A DNA stretch of 38,665 nucleotides from an uncultured Cyclobacteriaceae bacterium (lineage in GTDB: Bacteria > Bacteroidota > Bacteroidia > Cytophagales > Cyclobacteriaceae): the NCBI GenBank assembly GCA_947492745.1, contig CANLOE010000071.1:1-38665 (forward strand), read 5' to 3'. Under the pieces are notes generated by a model, which worked only from the letters and a program-made list of their open reading frames with translations, did not search any database and was not told where the DNA came from. This document shows, one piece after another, positions 8,684-17,900 of this stretch. The number at the start of each line of letters is the position of its first letter. The stretch's first letter is position 1. The position numbers were made by a program, and so were the translations under genes.

Positions 8684-9390
8684 CAGCTCCTTGCATCATG
8701 AAAAATAATTCCCAAGGTACGTCGATGACCGTCTCGTACTTCACTCACCCCATGTCGCATTTTGGCACGGTAGTACCCTTTTGTACCTTTGATCGGTCTA
8801 AAGTTGACTGCAAATAAGATCATATCTCCTTTTTTGGGATTCAAAACAATAACCTTTGATTGCGCCCGTGGCACTTGCTCCGTCAGGACAAACTCCCCTC
8901 CCGTATATGCTACCTCCGGTTCGCTCAAAGCAACTACCGCTTGTATAGGAAAGTATATCTCACCATATAGGTCCTGATGAAGTGTATTGAATCCATTCTT
9001 ATCGTATTTCAATAATAGTGGTGTGGCCTTGTCTTGTTGGTTTTGACTGCATAGACGCTTCAGTTTTTCATGCGAATCGGGGTATGATACACTGATTTTC
9101 AATACTTCCATCCAACGGTTCGCCACTAGGCTCAAGGGCGGATAGGTGTTTTCGCGCAGTTCTTCTATGATTTTCGGGAGTGGGTAAGCAAAGTATTTGT
9201 ACTCTCCTTTGCCAAACCGATGATGTTCCATATTCACCGTTTTCCTGAACGGCTCCGATTGTTCATAGAGACCTATCAGTTCTTCGCACTGGTCCTCGGT
9301 CAGTAGATGGGCCACAAGACTGTAACCTTGAGTATGGAGTTCTGTTGTAATGCTGTCCCAGTCCAAGGCAGCGATTCTGTCTTTTATCAT
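8683..9390 (-). CDS. 2-oxoglutarate/Fe(II)-dependent oxygenase
   Basis: A 235-residue 2OG-Fe(II) dioxygenase-fold protein, probably of the COG3826-like family. The iron triad is visible as His138-x-Asp140 (LHQD) and His213 (MRHG), with Arg224 (HRRTLGIIFHD) placed to bind 2-oxoglutarate. It is soluble, with no signal peptide. Related genes often sit beside Ada-type repair genes, and this one is coupled to the Ada zinc-domain gene by a one-base overlap, so an AlkB-like role in alkylation repair is a reasonable inference. The sequence does not show whether the substrate is nucleic acid. Confidence 0.87.
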   Translation of the reverse strand: MIKDRIAALDWDSITTELHTQGYSLVAHLLTEDQCEELIGLYEQSEPFRKTVNMEHHRFGKGEYKYFAYPLPKIIEELRENTYPPLSLVANRWMEVLKISVSYPDSHEKLKRLCSQNQQDKATPLLLKYDKNGFNTLHQDLYGEIYFPIQAVVALSEPEVAYTGGEFVLTEQVPRAQSKVIVLNPKKGDMILFAVNFRPIKGTKGYYRAKMRHGVSEVRDGHRRTLGIIFHDARS

Positions 9391-9507
9391 TGTTTTTCGT
9401 TATCAAATAATAGAGCGGTAATGGTGAAATGTATCTCAGGGAGGCTTGCTACCTCATAACACTCCTTGCCTCGAATCATTTGTGTCAGAGATAAGCGCCC
9501 CCGGTTT

Positions 9508-10242
9508 CTATGGGGCCGATTGGGCGATTTCCAAGAAAAGCTGCACCAGTTCTTTTGGTTTACTGAAAAAGGGCGAATGGCCCGTATCCATTTTATATAC
9601 TTTTAAACATGGTGTTTCCGTGTACATTTTCTGTTGAATAAAGGGAGTTACCGCCCGGTCTTGAGTACATTCGATATAGTACTTCGCGACACTCCCATAA
9701 TTTTCATCGGTCAAGTGTAACGGGACCATTCCCGATTCTATGGGTTCATGGCTCAGGATTACCTTGGCCATTTCGGTAATATCGGTATCGCAGTCATGAT
9801 AAAGCCCTTCTTGGAATATCTCAGCTCGGAGGGTGTGCGATCTACTTTCTTGATGGATATCCACATACCCTTTTAGATAACCCTCGGTATCTTGAACTGA
9901 ATACTCCTTTTGGGTTTTACCATTAGGAATAAGATAAGCGGCCAGATAAATCAATTTCTCTATTCTATACGGGCGATACTCGGCTACTTGGGAAATCATG
10001 ATGCCGTTTTTGCTATGACCTATCAAGATTACTTTCCCATCGATACTGTCAATCAGTTCACAAAGCCGATGCACCGTAGTTTCTAGAGTCACATCTTCAA
10101 TAGGTGTTTTGTCCCTACCCATTCCGGGTAAGTCGATCGCATGTACGGTATACCCCTGCTGTTCCAGTAAGGGAGTCACCTTGTGCCAGTTCCAGGCGCT
10201 ATGCCAAGACCCGTGAATCAAGATAAATGTTTGTTTTTTCAT
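9508..10242 (-). CDS. alpha/beta-fold hydrolase
   Basis: A 244-residue cytosolic esterase-like protein of the plant methylesterase/hydroxynitrile lyase-like group found in bacteria. Features: oxyanion region LIHGSWHSAWNW (8-19), nucleophile elbow GHSKNG with Ser77, Asp195 in CTQDRAVTP and His222 in DTGHSPF, giving a complete triad. It lies between the Ada-like regulator and the oxygenase with gaps of 132 and 117 bases on the same strand. It may be transcribed with them, but nothing in the sequence ties it to DNA repair. Confidence 0.88.
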   Translation of the reverse strand: MKKQTFILIHGSWHSAWNWHKVTPLLEQQGYTVHAIDLPGMGRDKTPIEDVTLETTVHRLCELIDSIDGKVILIGHSKNGIMISQVAEYRPYRIEKLIYLAAYLIPNGKTQKEYSVQDTEGYLKGYVDIHQESRSHTLRAEIFQEGLYHDCDTDITEMAKVILSHEPIESGMVPLHLTDENYGSVAKYYIECTQDRAVTPFIQQKMYTETPCLKVYKMDTGHSPFFSKPKELVQLFLEIAQSAP

Positions 10243-10374
10243 GGTATTTTTGTTTTGATTTTATGGTGTGACGAATAGGCTCCTGAACTGAGGTAAATAA
10301 GGGAAATAGCCCAAAGGAAAACACTTCCCACGAATACCAGAATCCGGCGAATCAGGGAAGCATGCATCGATTCT

Positions 10375-11211
10375 TTACTGCCGGGAAGCTTCCCAACCGA
10401 TCATGGCCGTTTTTCTGATATCGCCCCAGGCATAGCCGCCTATATTTCCCGATGCCCGTATCACTCGATGGCAAGGAATCAAGAAAGCCACGGGGTTACT
10501 GCCAACAGCAGTTCCTACGGCCCTTGAGGCTCTAGGAGAGGCTATTCTTTTTGCAATGTCACCATAGGTGGACAATCGGCCCTCTGGTATTTTCAATAAT
10601 GCATTCCATACTTTCAATTGAAAGGGAGTCGCGCTAAGGTGCAATTTGACTTGGTCCAATTGGTTGCGGTCACCCTGAAATACCGATAGAGCCCCCTGCT
10701 GTAGACAATCGAAGTACTCTTGATGGACAGCATTGGCAAAGCGGCCTTTCAAGACCTCCAAGGCCTCTTTTTCATCCTCGATAAAGGCCATATGGCAAAT
10801 GCCCTTTGCCGTCGAAGCTACCAGTAGTTTTCCGAAGGGACTTTCGGCAAAGCTATGGTTTATGGAAAGCCGTGCTCCTTTATTCTTGAACTCCCCTGGA
10901 GTCATGCCCTCGATACTGATAAAAAGATCATGCAGTCTTCCGGTACCCGAGAGGCCCGTTTGTGATGCAGCATCGAGCAAAGTAGCTTGTTGTTCCTTTA
11001 ACAGCCGCTTTGCATATTCGACAGAGGTGTACTGTATGAATTTTTTGGGACTGACACCTGCCCAATCACTGAACAGTCGCTGAAAATGATAGGGACTCAA
11101 GTGTACGCTTTCTGCGATATCTCCTAGGGATGGTTGTTTTTTGAAATTTTCCCTCACAAAATGGATAGCGTCCGCTATACGATGATAATTCAGTTGTTGC
11201 TGCTCGTTCAT
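10375..11211 (-). CDS. ada: AraC-type HTH / methylated-DNA--protein-cysteine methyltransferase fusion (Ada-like)
   Basis: 278 residues. An AraC-type double helix-turn-helix fills about 8-110 (LSPYHFQRLFSDWAGVSPKKF). The methyltransferase domain fills about 120-275, with the active-site motif PCHRVI (Cys247) and the recognition-helix segment RASRAVGTAVGSNP. It takes alkyl groups from O6-methylguanine onto Cys247 and probably regulates its own cluster. Compared with E. coli Ada it lacks the N-terminal zinc domain, and a matching stand-alone domain is encoded at 8429-8683. It is first of the four-gene minus-strand run. The symbol is given by domain similarity only. Confidence 0.92.
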   Translation of the reverse strand: MNEQQQLNYHRIADAIHFVRENFKKQPSLGDIAESVHLSPYHFQRLFSDWAGVSPKKFIQYTSVEYAKRLLKEQQATLLDAASQTGLSGTGRLHDLFISIEGMTPGEFKNKGARLSINHSFAESPFGKLLVASTAKGICHMAFIEDEKEALEVLKGRFANAVHQEYFDCLQQGALSVFQGDRNQLDQVKLHLSATPFQLKVWNALLKIPEGRLSTYGDIAKRIASPRASRAVGTAVGSNPVAFLIPCHRVIRASGNIGGYAWGDIRKTAMIGWEASRQ

Positions 11212-11472
11212 ATCCTTGAATTTTATACAAATATAGACGTCTGATGGATTGTCGTAAACCCACTTCTTGCTAACTTGATTTTTGGACCGATATAGAAAGT
11301 ATGGTGGTGGAATACAGCACCCAAGGAGCGGCTCTCATCAATAATAAGAACATACCGGACAGTGGTCATTGGGATCTTTCGCCTTGGTATGGTTCTTATG
11401 GAAAAGGTCATTTTGACCAATAACGAGCAACTTTGGGTCCCTATATCCAAATAATACAAATTTGGATTTCAA

Positions 11473-11640
11473 CCCAAATTGCCCCATAGGATTTCGTTAT
11501 GAGAACATAAAGTGCAATAGAATCCGTTGTTTAGGAGAGGAGGCTTAGTGCATCACTAAGGTGACGAGCCTGCGCAGCGTAAAACAGCTGATTTTGAAGT
11601 AATTTATGCTCGTAATAGGAAGGCTATTGATCATTTTGGG
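11473..11640 (+). repeat. type D MITE-like element, complete, 168 bp
   Basis: Starts CCCAAATTGCCCC and ends GATCATTTTGGG. It is flanked by a perfect 5-bp direct repeat TTCAA (11468-11472 and 11641-11645). The central hairpin CTTAGTG-CAT-CACTAAG has a 7-bp stem and a 3-nt loop. A second copy at 27617-27946 is split by a type A element. Confidence 0.8.
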
Positions 11641-11645
11641 TTCAA

Positions 11646-11976
11646 CTCGGATCATGCATTGGAAAATCCACTTCGGTCTTAAATTACTGAAAATCAGTCG
11701 ATACACTGCGTTTTTTTTTGAATTCACCGTAGCGGTGCTATGTTAAATCCAATAAAACTCCCTGATGTATTGCTATTTATACAAACTTAGCTTTCAAATA
11801 TCGCATATCTTCCTGTTCATTTTGCTTCACTCTGCGTTGACAATCCTCGGGATAGCGCTGCTATTCCTGCGGTTCTCGCCTTGATTGAAACAAAATGACC
11901 AGCGGAATCTTATACGACATTTAAAACCTAAATTTGTATTAAACCCTCGTTACGAAGTTCCAGCGCATGATCCGGA
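11646..11976 (+). repeat. type B MITE-like element with nested N element
   Basis: Begins CTCGGATCATGCATTGG directly after the TTCAA repeat of the type D element and ends GCATGATCCGGA, followed by TTAAA. It has the core GTAGCGGTGCTATG. Without the 161-bp N insertion it is 170 bp long. Confidence 0.8.
11779..11939 (-). repeat. N element, 161 bp, nested copy (inverted)
   Basis: Same length and terminal repeats (ATACAAACTTAG / CTAAATTTGTAT) as 4094-4254 but in reverse orientation. It is inserted after GCTATTT in the right arm of a type B element, and after it the host arm resumes with AAACCCTCGTTACGAAG. Confidence 0.85.
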
Positions 11977-12036
11977 TTAAAAGCTAAGTTTGTATAAGTC
12001 CTGCTTTGAGGGTATAGGAGCATAAGACTACTTACC

Positions 12037-12537
12037 TCACTCTATTCGCTTCAAATGCCTATCATAGAGGCCGAAAAGCACGGTATAACCTTGATCATCC
12101 ACGCGTAGCGCTCCATAGGCCGCACTATCGTATTTGGATGCCTCCCCTTCTTGAAAAAAGTAGGATTCCGCTCCCAGCTGTAGGCGGTGACCATTATAAA
12201 AATAGCGTATCCATATCTCCCTGTCCGAGTCTTCCGCACCTCTGTCCTTCGTGGTTACGATCACCCGCTTGCCGATATTCCTTTCATCCAGTGCTACCTG
12301 ACAATAGCCACGCTTTGGGATGTGGGCAACACTGACATTATCGGTGATCTCGTAGCGCAGGCGCATATAGTCTCCCTGCATCAGGGAGCGGGGGTCGACA
12401 GGGGCCAAAGCCAGAAATACGAGCCTCCCCTCGGATAGGGTACGTTCTTTCATGAAGACCATCCTATTGAAAAAGATCAGGAAGACGATAGCGTTGAGCA
12501 CTATGGTCCAAGTCAGATATTTTTTCCTGTTTTTCAT
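12037..12537 (-). CDS. GDYXXLXY domain-containing protein
   Basis: A 166-residue protein with one N-terminal membrane anchor (about 9-27) and the family signature GDYMRLRYE near 75-83, followed by a probably extracytoplasmic beta-rich domain. The family is regularly found with DUF2157 and DUF4401 membrane proteins; its biochemical role is not known. It is the last gene of the three-gene operon, with its ATG overlapping the DUF4401 gene by 4 bases. Confidence 0.88.
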   Translation of the reverse strand: MKNRKKYLTWTIVLNAIVFLIFFNRMVFMKERTLSEGRLVFLALAPVDPRSLMQGDYMRLRYEITDNVSVAHIPKRGYCQVALDERNIGKRVIVTTKDRGAEDSDREIWIRYFYNGHRLQLGAESYFFQEGEASKYDSAAYGALRVDDQGYTVLFGLYDRHLKRIE

Positions 12538-13676
12538 CTCTTCTCTTTCAGTCTAGGGTGAACAATAGCATAGGTCATGAGCAAGAACAGTCCCATAGCC
12601 ATAAGTACGATGGACTTGGTCAGGAGCGTATAATTGAGGTCGTAATAGTACAGCGAGGTAAAATAGAGCAATCCTAGGATACTGATCACCATGGCCACCT
12701 TGTGCTGTACGTGAAAAGTACAGAGAAAAAGCAGTACCACACCCGCTAAAGAAGGAAAATAGTACGTCGGTGCCAACAGGAGGAGAAGTCCGACGATGAG
12801 CATCAGCTGTTTTTTCGATGACCATAGAAAAACAGAGGTGATTCGGTACACTACCGCTATTATGGAGACTACGAATACAGCCGTAACATAGGACTCTCTT
12901 GTCAGCTCTTCTTCCAGTAATGCGGTCGCATGCCCCATCACTGTCAGCCATACGATAAATCCCAATACCGTAGCCATCAGTAGTGGCCGGTACAGAAGAT
13001 TGCTCTTTTTAGAGGCGGTGAGCCATTTTGCCTCGAACATATAGAGCGTCAGTAAAAAGCCTGTCAGGTAGAAGGAATACAGGTAGATCATGCTTTCCCA
13101 GTGTTCGACGAAGAATAGGTATAGAAAAGCAAAGTGAAAGGTCAGGGCAGCAATAAAGTCAATCCAATAGGCCCTGGAAATCAAGCAGACCAAAATCGAT
13201 GTGCCCATCAACACTAAGCTTACCGAGACATGGTCATCAAAGATTTTCTCAAAACCATACCCGAAGAGTATCCCTCCCGATAGCAGCCCCACTACGGCCA
13301 GTGTATCGACAAAGACATTGCCCTTATGGTTAGCCCCAACAGCACTGCCTATAATGAGTATATAGCCGAAAACAGTGGCGATTTCCTTCACTTCCCATAG
13401 GTTCATCAGTACAAAGGCCCCTCCAAAGAAAAGTCCTGACAGTAGACCTCCCAGAATGGTAAGCAGCTTTATGGGCATATGGGTGTACAGAAGCGCATCT
13501 ATTTTCAGCTGCTCCAGTAGAGGAACGGTATCATAGTGGAAATAGTCCCCCTCCTGCTCTGCGAGCCTGTCCAGTTCACTGTGCCCTATCGACTTGTCCG
13601 AAAACAAACCGTTGGCTTTTGGAGGAACCCCTCCTTCGCCCGATGCAGTAGTGTGCGGGTTATGCTTTTCATCCAT
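12534..13676 (-). CDS. DUF4401 domain-containing membrane protein
   Basis: 380 residues: a hydrophilic N-terminal part of about 75 residues, then a long run of closely packed hydrophobic helices (about ten) ending in a short basic tail (HPRLKEKR). Length and context match DUF4401 integral membrane proteins, whose function is unknown. It overlaps the upstream DUF2157 gene by 8 bases and the downstream GDYXXLXY gene by 4, so the three are very likely co-translated and may form a complex. Confidence 0.87.
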   Translation of the reverse strand: MDEKHNPHTTASGEGGVPPKANGLFSDKSIGHSELDRLAEQEGDYFHYDTVPLLEQLKIDALLYTHMPIKLLTILGGLLSGLFFGGAFVLMNLWEVKEIATVFGYILIIGSAVGANHKGNVFVDTLAVVGLLSGGILFGYGFEKIFDDHVSVSLVLMGTSILVCLISRAYWIDFIAALTFHFAFLYLFFVEHWESMIYLYSFYLTGFLLTLYMFEAKWLTASKKSNLLYRPLLMATVLGFIVWLTVMGHATALLEEELTRESYVTAVFVVSIIAVVYRITSVFLWSSKKQLMLIVGLLLLLAPTYYFPSLAGVVLLFLCTFHVQHKVAMVISILGLLYFTSLYYYDLNYTLLTKSIVLMAMGLFLLMTYAIVHPRLKEKR

Positions 13677-14691
13677 GCCATTTTCGATTAAGTTTCACCA
13701 TGCCGTAGACCATTAGGGAGATCGCTACGAGTACCAGACTGCCCACCACTAGGAATAGACCGGCCCCGTCGATGTCCTTATCGATACCCCAGCGGAGCAC
13801 CAAGCTCACCAGAACAATGATAGTGCTAAAGGTGAGCAGGGCCATGTAAAACAGCTTTTTCTGTTGGCTGCTGATATAGAGCATCGCCATAGCCCAGGGT
13901 ATACCCACCCATAACAGGTAGTCATGAGCGGACTGTCCTTCTGAAAAGATAGTGTAGCAAAGACCAAAGGTCAGAAAAGCCACCGAAGCTATGCCCAGCA
14001 CCCTTAGGAACCAGACGCTTATCTGAGCCTTGCCCGCCCCATACTGCCATAGCTCCCAGAATGTCAGGACCGCTGCATTGACCATAAAACAAAGGATAAG
14101 GACCGTATTTCTAGGCCAAGCAGTAGCTACCTGCTCACTGTAGAGCAACAGTGTTGTAGTGATGAGTACCATATAGAGCAACCAGAATGCAGCATATCGG
14201 GTCGCCCATACCCATAAGGAGATGAAGATGGACCAACCCAGAAAAAAGTCATAGGCATTCGCTCCCGTTTGGTAGATCTGGCCCTGTACCGCGAAGAGTA
14301 CCCCTACCATCACACCGGCCATGATCAATACCACTTGTTTGAGCATCCTGTGAGAGGTCCATAGCCACAGCCCTAACACTACCAATAGGGCAGCCTCTGC
14401 CATCCCCAGTTTGACAAAGCTACTCAGTGCACCCCAGTTATAGGCAAAGAAAAAAACGATGCCAGCAACAAAAAAACCACCACCTAGCCCCAGAAGACCA
14501 AAATCCGCCAAGCGAACCCATGCCGATCTGTCGGCATAGATTTCATCCCTTAAGTAGTTTTTGATACCAGTGCGTTTCCAGTTACTGTGCCGGGCAATGG
14601 TATGAATCCAATGGCGCCCCATTCCCTGGGGCGAACCTATTCTATCGGTTACTTTCTCACTTGTCTCTATCATGTAAGACAAAACTAGCAT
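13669..14691 (-). CDS. DUF2157 domain-containing membrane protein
   Basis: 340 residues with a soluble N-terminal part and about ten membrane helices from about residue 62 on. The DUF2157 pattern is visible around GLGGGFFVAGIVFFFAYNWG and VQGQIYQTGANAYDFFLGW. Function is not established. It is first in the DUF2157-DUF4401-GDYXXLXY operon. The start is uncertain: Met7 (14673) or Met24 could also serve, and the first six residues are not typical. Confidence 0.87.
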   Translation of the reverse strand: MLVLSYMIETSEKVTDRIGSPQGMGRHWIHTIARHSNWKRTGIKNYLRDEIYADRSAWVRLADFGLLGLGGGFFVAGIVFFFAYNWGALSSFVKLGMAEAALLVVLGLWLWTSHRMLKQVVLIMAGVMVGVLFAVQGQIYQTGANAYDFFLGWSIFISLWVWATRYAAFWLLYMVLITTTLLLYSEQVATAWPRNTVLILCFMVNAAVLTFWELWQYGAGKAQISVWFLRVLGIASVAFLTFGLCYTIFSEGQSAHDYLLWVGIPWAMAMLYISSQQKKLFYMALLTFSTIIVLVSLVLRWGIDKDIDGAGLFLVVGSLVLVAISLMVYGMVKLNRKWHG

Positions 14692-14838
14692 TATTTTTTT
14701 GATATTTAATGTACATATTGACAGAAAATATGCCTAACAATTGTAAATCTCTGTCTTCAACAATGGTATGATTTTATAGAGATTTTCAATACTCAAGTGA
14801 AAATGGATTGGGAATCAGCTCTGAGAAACTGTTTTAAA

Positions 14839-15002
14839 CCCGGGTCATGCATTGAAAAATCTACTGCGGATGTAAATAGCTGTAAACCGGTCGTTGCACT
14901 ACGTTTTTTGAATTCACCATAGCGGCGCTATGCCGAACGAATACAAATGGCCGGTATTTTGCTATTTATAAGCTCATCACGATTTCTATCGATCAATTTG
15001 GG
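14839..15002 (+). repeat. B/C hybrid MITE-like element, 164 bp
   Basis: The left arm is type B (CCCGGGTCATGCATTG) and the right arm type C (CTCATCACGATTTCTATCGAT, ending GGG), with the core CATAGCGGCGCTATG. Flanks are TTAAA and TTGAA. The left flank GAGAAACTGTTTT looks like the end of an E element, so it seems inserted next to an E remnant. It lies upstream of the DUF2157 operon. Confidence 0.8.
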
Positions 15003-15036
15003 TTGAAATCAAGGTAGTCCATACAAAATTTGGTGT

Positions 15037-15070
15037 AAAAAAAGGCTGTACCACTTTTGATACAGCCTCT
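15037..15070 (-). terminator. rho-independent terminator of the ricin-domain gene
   Basis: On the minus strand the stem GGCTGTA/TACAGCC with a 10-nt loop is followed directly by seven T. It lies 38 bases after the stop codon of the beta-helix/ricin gene. Stem and T-run are seen directly. Confidence 0.85.
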
Positions 15071-15107
15071 TCTGTCACTATGTTTCAAGCCCAGATTGAC
15101 AGTTTTA

Positions 15108-17042
15108 TTACTTCTTGATCATCTGAAACTTGGCTTTTCCGGAAATAGAGATGATGTATTGACCGGAATTCAAATCGTTTACGGAGATAGACTCCGTAGC
15201 CTCCTGTACCGATAGCTGCTTCATTTTAACTCCCATCAGGTCATGGATGAGGATGAGGTCACCTGCCTCCAACCCGGATATGGACAGTTCATCTACGACG
15301 GGATTAGGGTAAATGCTCATGATCGGTCCTTCTTTCATCGCACTTTTTCTACTGGCCGAAGACTCCGCAGTGATGATGGTCCATCGCTGGTTATCATTGG
15401 AGGGGTTATAGCCCCAGAGTTGTACATTGGCATCGATGGCCCCTCTGGACCTGTCCAAAGCCGATGTGGAGCAGTGAAGGGGTTTCAGACTATAGGTGTT
15501 ATCGCTATGGGCCACCAATTCCCATTTTTGATGGTCACTACCGGCACTCGTCCAAGTAGCTACATCGGCCCCGTTGCTGCACGCTCCCCTAGGGGCTTCG
15601 AGGTAACGGTTCGTACCCTTGTTCTTTATCGTATAGATGTTATCCTTCACACGGTCAAAAATCCATACCTGATCACCGAATTCGGCGGTATTGTGCATGA
15701 TGGCACTGTGCTGCTCATTAGAACGCGACAGCAAACGCTGCCCACTGGAAGGTGCAGTGATATGATAGCTACCATCGGCGATCACTTCCCTTGGCTTGCC
15801 AGGGTTAACACCACCGGCGTTCTTTCTTGTCATGGCATATAAGGTTCCTCCCGAAGGAGGGCGAGTGTCGAGAACGTCTATACGCTTACCCTTGAAGGTA
15901 TACACTTTTTTATCGGTATATACCCGACCGTCCTGCTTTTGGATACAATCATTATTGAAGAACATGTTACCTTTACCCGGATCTTTGTGCAATGAGGGAG
16001 ATCCAGCCTGGAAGCAATTCCAGTTATGCCAGAACGGTATGTGTACTTTATTGTTCTCCACAAGATTCTTACCTTTGTCCGCTTGGTGGAAATTGATATC
16101 TACCTTACTAATATTATTATAGGCGACGCAGTATTCTGCTCCCAACTGTATCGCCCAGTGACGTATCCCACTGACCGTATTCTTTACCATCAGTACATAG
16201 CGCCCGGAGCAGTTGAAATAGCCACTACCGCCACCGCCTTTTTGAAATGCTCCCGCGATGAGACAGTTCCTGACCGTGATGTGTTCGCTACTCTTACCGA
16301 TGTCGATGGGAGAAGTACCGGAGTCCCTGAAGTTACAGTTGTCCAGCCAACAGTTTTTGTTCTTGCCCTCCATATCCACAAAACCGATATCCATATTTTT
16401 CACGGTATGAAACTTGAAATTCTTACGGTCATGGTATACCCTTTCGTTTTGGAAAGTCTGATTTCTGGATGAAAATTTGAGAAAACGGTCCGCTGGCCAG
16501 TCTTTGTCCAGAGGAAACATCTGCTTCCCTTGGTAGTCGACATTCAGGATCATCGAAAAGTCTTCCAGTCCCGATTTGTTGATGTTTTTCCAATAAAAAG
16601 CAGCCTTCATACTGGAACCTCTAGGTCCCTGATCTCTCATGAACACCTCTAAGAGAACCTTATCCTTGTTTTGCCCTCTGAGGATAACATTGGACTTCAT
16701 CCTGATCTGATCGTGAATCGGATAGGTACCGTTCTTGAGCAGGACCACACCACCACCGGCGCGGGACACCTCATCGATGGCCGACTGTATGGCAGAGGAC
16801 ATATTCTGATTTCGAGCCTGAAGGGTCTTGCGTATGGGGGTAGCTGCGCGGTACGGGATACCTCCTTGCACCCCTGCCTTCGCCCACTCGCGCATGGTGG
16901 GAAAACGACTGTCGTACTTACTGTTATCGAAGGACCAGCCTGGGTCCCCTAGTTGCTGCCCCATCGCTAGTTGTGGGAAGATAAGCAATAAAAATAAGGC
17001 TTTCAGCAAAGCCATGCTGCTTACTATCGTATGTATTCTCAT
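15108..17042 (-). CDS. secreted beta-helix protein with ricin-type lectin domain and T9SS type A sorting signal
   Basis: 644 residues from the preferred start, Met13 of the longest frame (which begins at 17078); this places a normal signal peptide (MALLKALFLLLIF...AMG) near the N-terminus. A right-handed beta-helix of pectate lyase type fills about 70-390 (AIQSAIDEVSRAGGGVVLL, then repeated NC/N turn motifs). A ricin-type beta-trefoil follows at about 425-560 with three QxW-like motifs (QVWIF, QKWEL, QRWTI). The end is a type A sorting domain (SIYPNPVVDELSISG, then GQYIISISG). It is probably exported by T9SS and acts on or binds polysaccharide; the substrate is unknown. It is monocistronic with its own terminator. 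Confidence 0.88.
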   Translation of the reverse strand: MRIHTIVSSMALLKALFLLLIFPQLAMGQQLGDPGWSFDNSKYDSRFPTMREWAKAGVQGGIPYRAATPIRKTLQARNQNMSSAIQSAIDEVSRAGGGVVLLKNGTYPIHDQIRMKSNVILRGQNKDKVLLEVFMRDQGPRGSSMKAAFYWKNINKSGLEDFSMILNVDYQGKQMFPLDKDWPADRFLKFSSRNQTFQNERVYHDRKNFKFHTVKNMDIGFVDMEGKNKNCWLDNCNFRDSGTSPIDIGKSSEHITVRNCLIAGAFQKGGGGSGYFNCSGRYVLMVKNTVSGIRHWAIQLGAEYCVAYNNISKVDINFHQADKGKNLVENNKVHIPFWHNWNCFQAGSPSLHKDPGKGNMFFNNDCIQKQDGRVYTDKKVYTFKGKRIDVLDTRPPSGGTLYAMTRKNAGGVNPGKPREVIADGSYHITAPSSGQRLLSRSNEQHSAIMHNTAEFGDQVWIFDRVKDNIYTIKNKGTNRYLEAPRGACSNGADVATWTSAGSDHQKWELVAHSDNTYSLKPLHCSTSALDRSRGAIDANVQLWGYNPSNDNQRWTIITAESSASRKSAMKEGPIMSIYPNPVVDELSISGLEAGDLILIHDLMGVKMKQLSVQEATESISVNDLNSGQYIISISGKAKFQMIKK

Positions 17043-17496
17043 GAGAAATTGGTGGTTATGACCTCCACTGAACTCCATAGCCCAAGAAAAAAGTAAAAAG
17101 CCGGAGTCGATAAAACGACCGAAAAAATCCCAAAGCTTGGTCTACAGTGTAGGTAGTTTAAGATTGTAAAAAAACAAAGTAAACGATATTTGCCTTTATC
17201 GCTCGTATCGATGTCGGTGAACTGTTCTAAAGCTCCATGGACCGCACTTTCGTGAGACGATACGAAAATCATTCAACCTGACCGGAGTGGTCTGTAATAA
17301 AAAATCTCTTTGGGAAACGTTACAGGTAATGGCCCTAAGAGAAAATCCGGATAATGTTAAATCATTACGGGTAGACTTGTCATTAGGGCCTATAGAAAAT
17401 CAAGTGATTTAGACTTTTTCCTTTACCTGCAAATTTTACATTTAGCACCCTTATCTTGTCTTTTTTAAGTTCCGTAATCTTCTCCAAGAGCGACCG
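17043..17496. other. gene-free gap upstream of the IS3 remnant
   Basis: No supported gene. Bases 17403-17475 (minus strand) form a ~73-bp stretch that recurs at 25191-25265 with few changes; in both, one frame reads ELKKDKIR(V/M)LNVKF. A GGCCCTAA / TTAGGGCC inverted pair is near 17331-17390. IS3 orfA, expected here, was not recognised. Confidence 0.5.
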
Positions 17497-17771
17497 ATGA
17501 AATACAGATTCATTCAACGTAATTTGGATCGTTATTCGGTTGAGAAGATGTGTGCCTGTATGCAGGTAAGTAAAATGCTTTTTACAAATGGCATGCAAGA
17601 AAAAAAATGTACATGTTTCCGGAAAAGAAGAACTCAAAGCTGGGATCCGTATCATTTATGATGATAATTATCAGCGTCATGGCAGTCCCGGAATCACTGT
17701 AATGCTTCAAGGACAAGGAGGCAGGGCATGTAGATTTTACACATTAATATTGACAAAAAAAGATGGATATA

Positions 17772-17900
17772 ATACAAATTTTGACTTCACATGTCGTATA
17801 AGATTCCTCGGGTCATTTTAGTTTCAATCAAGACAAGAACCGCAGGGATAGCAGCGCTATCCCGAGGATTGTCAACGTTGAATGAAGCATAATGAACAGA
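17772..17900 (+). repeat. N element, 3'-truncated copy inside the IS3 remnant
   Basis: Starts ATACAAATT, carries the GATAGCAGCGCTATCCCGAGG core and follows the 4094-4254 copy up to about AATGAACAG, after which the transposase frame (NRKFT) resumes. The last ~40 bases, including the right terminus, are absent. Confidence 0.75.

Noticed and set aside
14680-14687. TAGTTTTG -7 box on the minus strand before the DUF2157 operon
   Set aside because: No TTG at a fitting distance upstream, and it lies between two candidate start codons, leaving no leader for the preferred start.
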